A DNA stretch of 17,993 bases. Source: Tubulinosema ratisbonensis. Taxonomy: Eukaryota > Microsporidia > Tubulinosematidae. Both the position numbers and the translations under genes were made by a program. The notes beneath the pieces were generated by a model that saw nothing but the letters and a program-made list of their open reading frames with translations, ran no database searches and was not told the DNA's origin. Below, one piece after another: positions 16,785-17,993 of the stretch. Positions within the stretch are counted from its first letter, which is position 1. The number at the start of each line of letters is the position of its first letter. The stretch lies in assembly GCA_004000155.1 (NCBI GenBank), contig RCSS01000359.1:1-17993 (forward strand). The letters are read 5' to 3'.

Positions 16785-17993
16785 AAAATTTTGAAAGTTT
16801 ACTTTAAATATCTTAATTTTTACTATTTGATAAAGAACAATTTTTCAATCTTAGAATTGATATGTAGATAAGAATGTGTGTTCTTAAGATAAAAAATTTA
16901 TATGAAGAACATTCTTATTAGAATGCGCATATGGATATTAAACTTGAAAATTTTTTATTAAAATATGTTTTATGATTTGTCTAAAAATAAGATTCGAAGA
17001 ATCAGACAATTTTATTTTATAAATTTAAGATTCGATGGATTTTATTATGTAAATAAAAAAAATTTTTTTAAACTTACAGTCATAATTTGTAATTCGAAAA
17101 TCAATATCAGGCTTATACCAAGTTTTCGAATTTGTAAAATAAAGGAATAGTTAAACTATACATTAAAGGGTATTTACATATAAAAATAATAGAATTGCAA
17201 TAGGTTTTTTATTCTACTATATTGTTGATGTAATTTTAAAGGATAAGTCTCTAATAGTAAATCTATGAATCTTTATTTTTAAATGCTCAATTAGTTAAAC
17301 TTACCATGTCAATTACTAAGCATTAAAAATGCATTGATATAATATTTTAAAGTTTCTATTAGTGTAAATAAGATATATAAGTCAATCGTTTTGTTTTTTT
17401 ACGCCTTTAAATTATTTTTCCCCCTTTTTAATGGCAAGTTTTAATAATTAATGCCTTCTACAAAATGGGTAAGTTTTCATTTAAAATAAAACAATTTTGT
17501 GTATGTAGAAAATTTTTATACATTTCTGGCACCCCATAAAAAATTATTAGTATATACGAAAAAATAGAAAAATTGACTTACAGAAAAAAAGTAAAGTAAA
17601 AGTAAAGATAACACAAAATGACATTTAAATAAAGTATAATTGATCGTGCTGAAAAGAGATAAAAGCAGAGCAATGACTTGTGAGAAAATTTCGATAATAG
17701 TAACAGGTTTGTAATTAGTTAAAATACAATAAAAAATACATAAAACTTAGATTTTATTTTATTACAAAAACAAATTATTAATTGATTTTAGTGAAATTAC
17801 CATAAATTTTAATCATTCACACTAAAAATTTGTCAATAAACTAAATAAGATCAATTACTAAGTAAATTTTAGTTTTATGATTACAAATCATATACCTCCT
17901 AGAATATCACTCTAAACAAAGAGAAATAACTTTATAGCAGTCTCTGTTTTCTTAAAACGTACCTTTTAAATCACTTTATCTTAAAATCAAATA
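16785..17993. other. AT-rich intergenic stretch upstream of the 611-aa gene
   Basis: The 1.2 kb should include the promoter of the 611-aa gene. A 61-codon plus frame (16965-17150) opens with ATG but lacks a CCC motif and is K/I/F/N-rich, so I treat it as chance. A CCCCC at 17420-17424 sits seven bases before an ATG at 17431, but that frame closes after six codons. No RNA gene recognised. Confidence 0.5.

Noticed and set aside
16965..17150. 61-codon plus-strand frame with ATG
   Set aside because: No CCC motif and AT-driven composition. A partial DNA match of about 21 bases to 9817-9837 (GATTxGAAGAATCAGA) is too short to support a gene or repeat.

Overview
The window looks like microsporidian (intracellular fungal parasite) nuclear DNA from a gene-sparse, very AT-rich genome. 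The evidence is four intronless ORFs in long AT-rich spacers, a compact but clearly eukaryotic mitotic cyclin, and a CCCC block a few bases upstream of the ATG of two genes, which resembles the CCC-type start-proximal motif described for microsporidia. Low gene density suggests a Hamiltosporidium- or Edhazardia-like genome rather than a compact one, but the genus cannot be fixed from sequence alone.

Layout. 1-1789: intergenic, with a ~22-bp tandem repeat (131-225) and one less AT-rich open stretch of unknown nature (1252-1395). 1790-2332 (-): a 180-aa protein with a predicted signal peptide. 3780-4679 (+): a 299-aa B-type cyclin. 4680-11916: about 7.2 kb without an intact gene. This holds a tandem pair of copies of a ~170-bp repeat (5385-5909) with a third inverted copy at 11251-11420, two imperfect hairpins (5924-5983, 7949-8033), and a possible frameshifted relic at 8993-9437 (-) that resembles the 180-aa protein. 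11917-14523 (-) and 14949-16784 (-): two large proteins of 868 and 611 aa in head-to-tail order with a 425-bp spacer. 16785-17993: AT-rich, no convincing gene.

The most interesting unit is the 868/611-aa pair. The proteins are very different overall, but share a C-terminal domain of about 225-245 residues with the same spacing of landmarks: IVEYH, then CC 16-17 residues later, then WW 126-127 residues later, then exactly 70 residues to the end. Each also has a short hydrophobic N-terminus, a long disordered middle, two LFLD tetrapeptides and one QPKW. They look like an old tandem duplication. I do not recognise the family. Secretion is possible from the N-termini but not proven.

The only gene with a clear function is the cyclin, which should activate a cyclin-dependent kinase for mitotic entry. 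Nothing ties the other genes to it beyond proximity. All four stop codons are TAA and each overlaps an AATAAA or ATTAAA hexamer, which would give very short 3' UTRs if these hexamers are polyadenylation signals.
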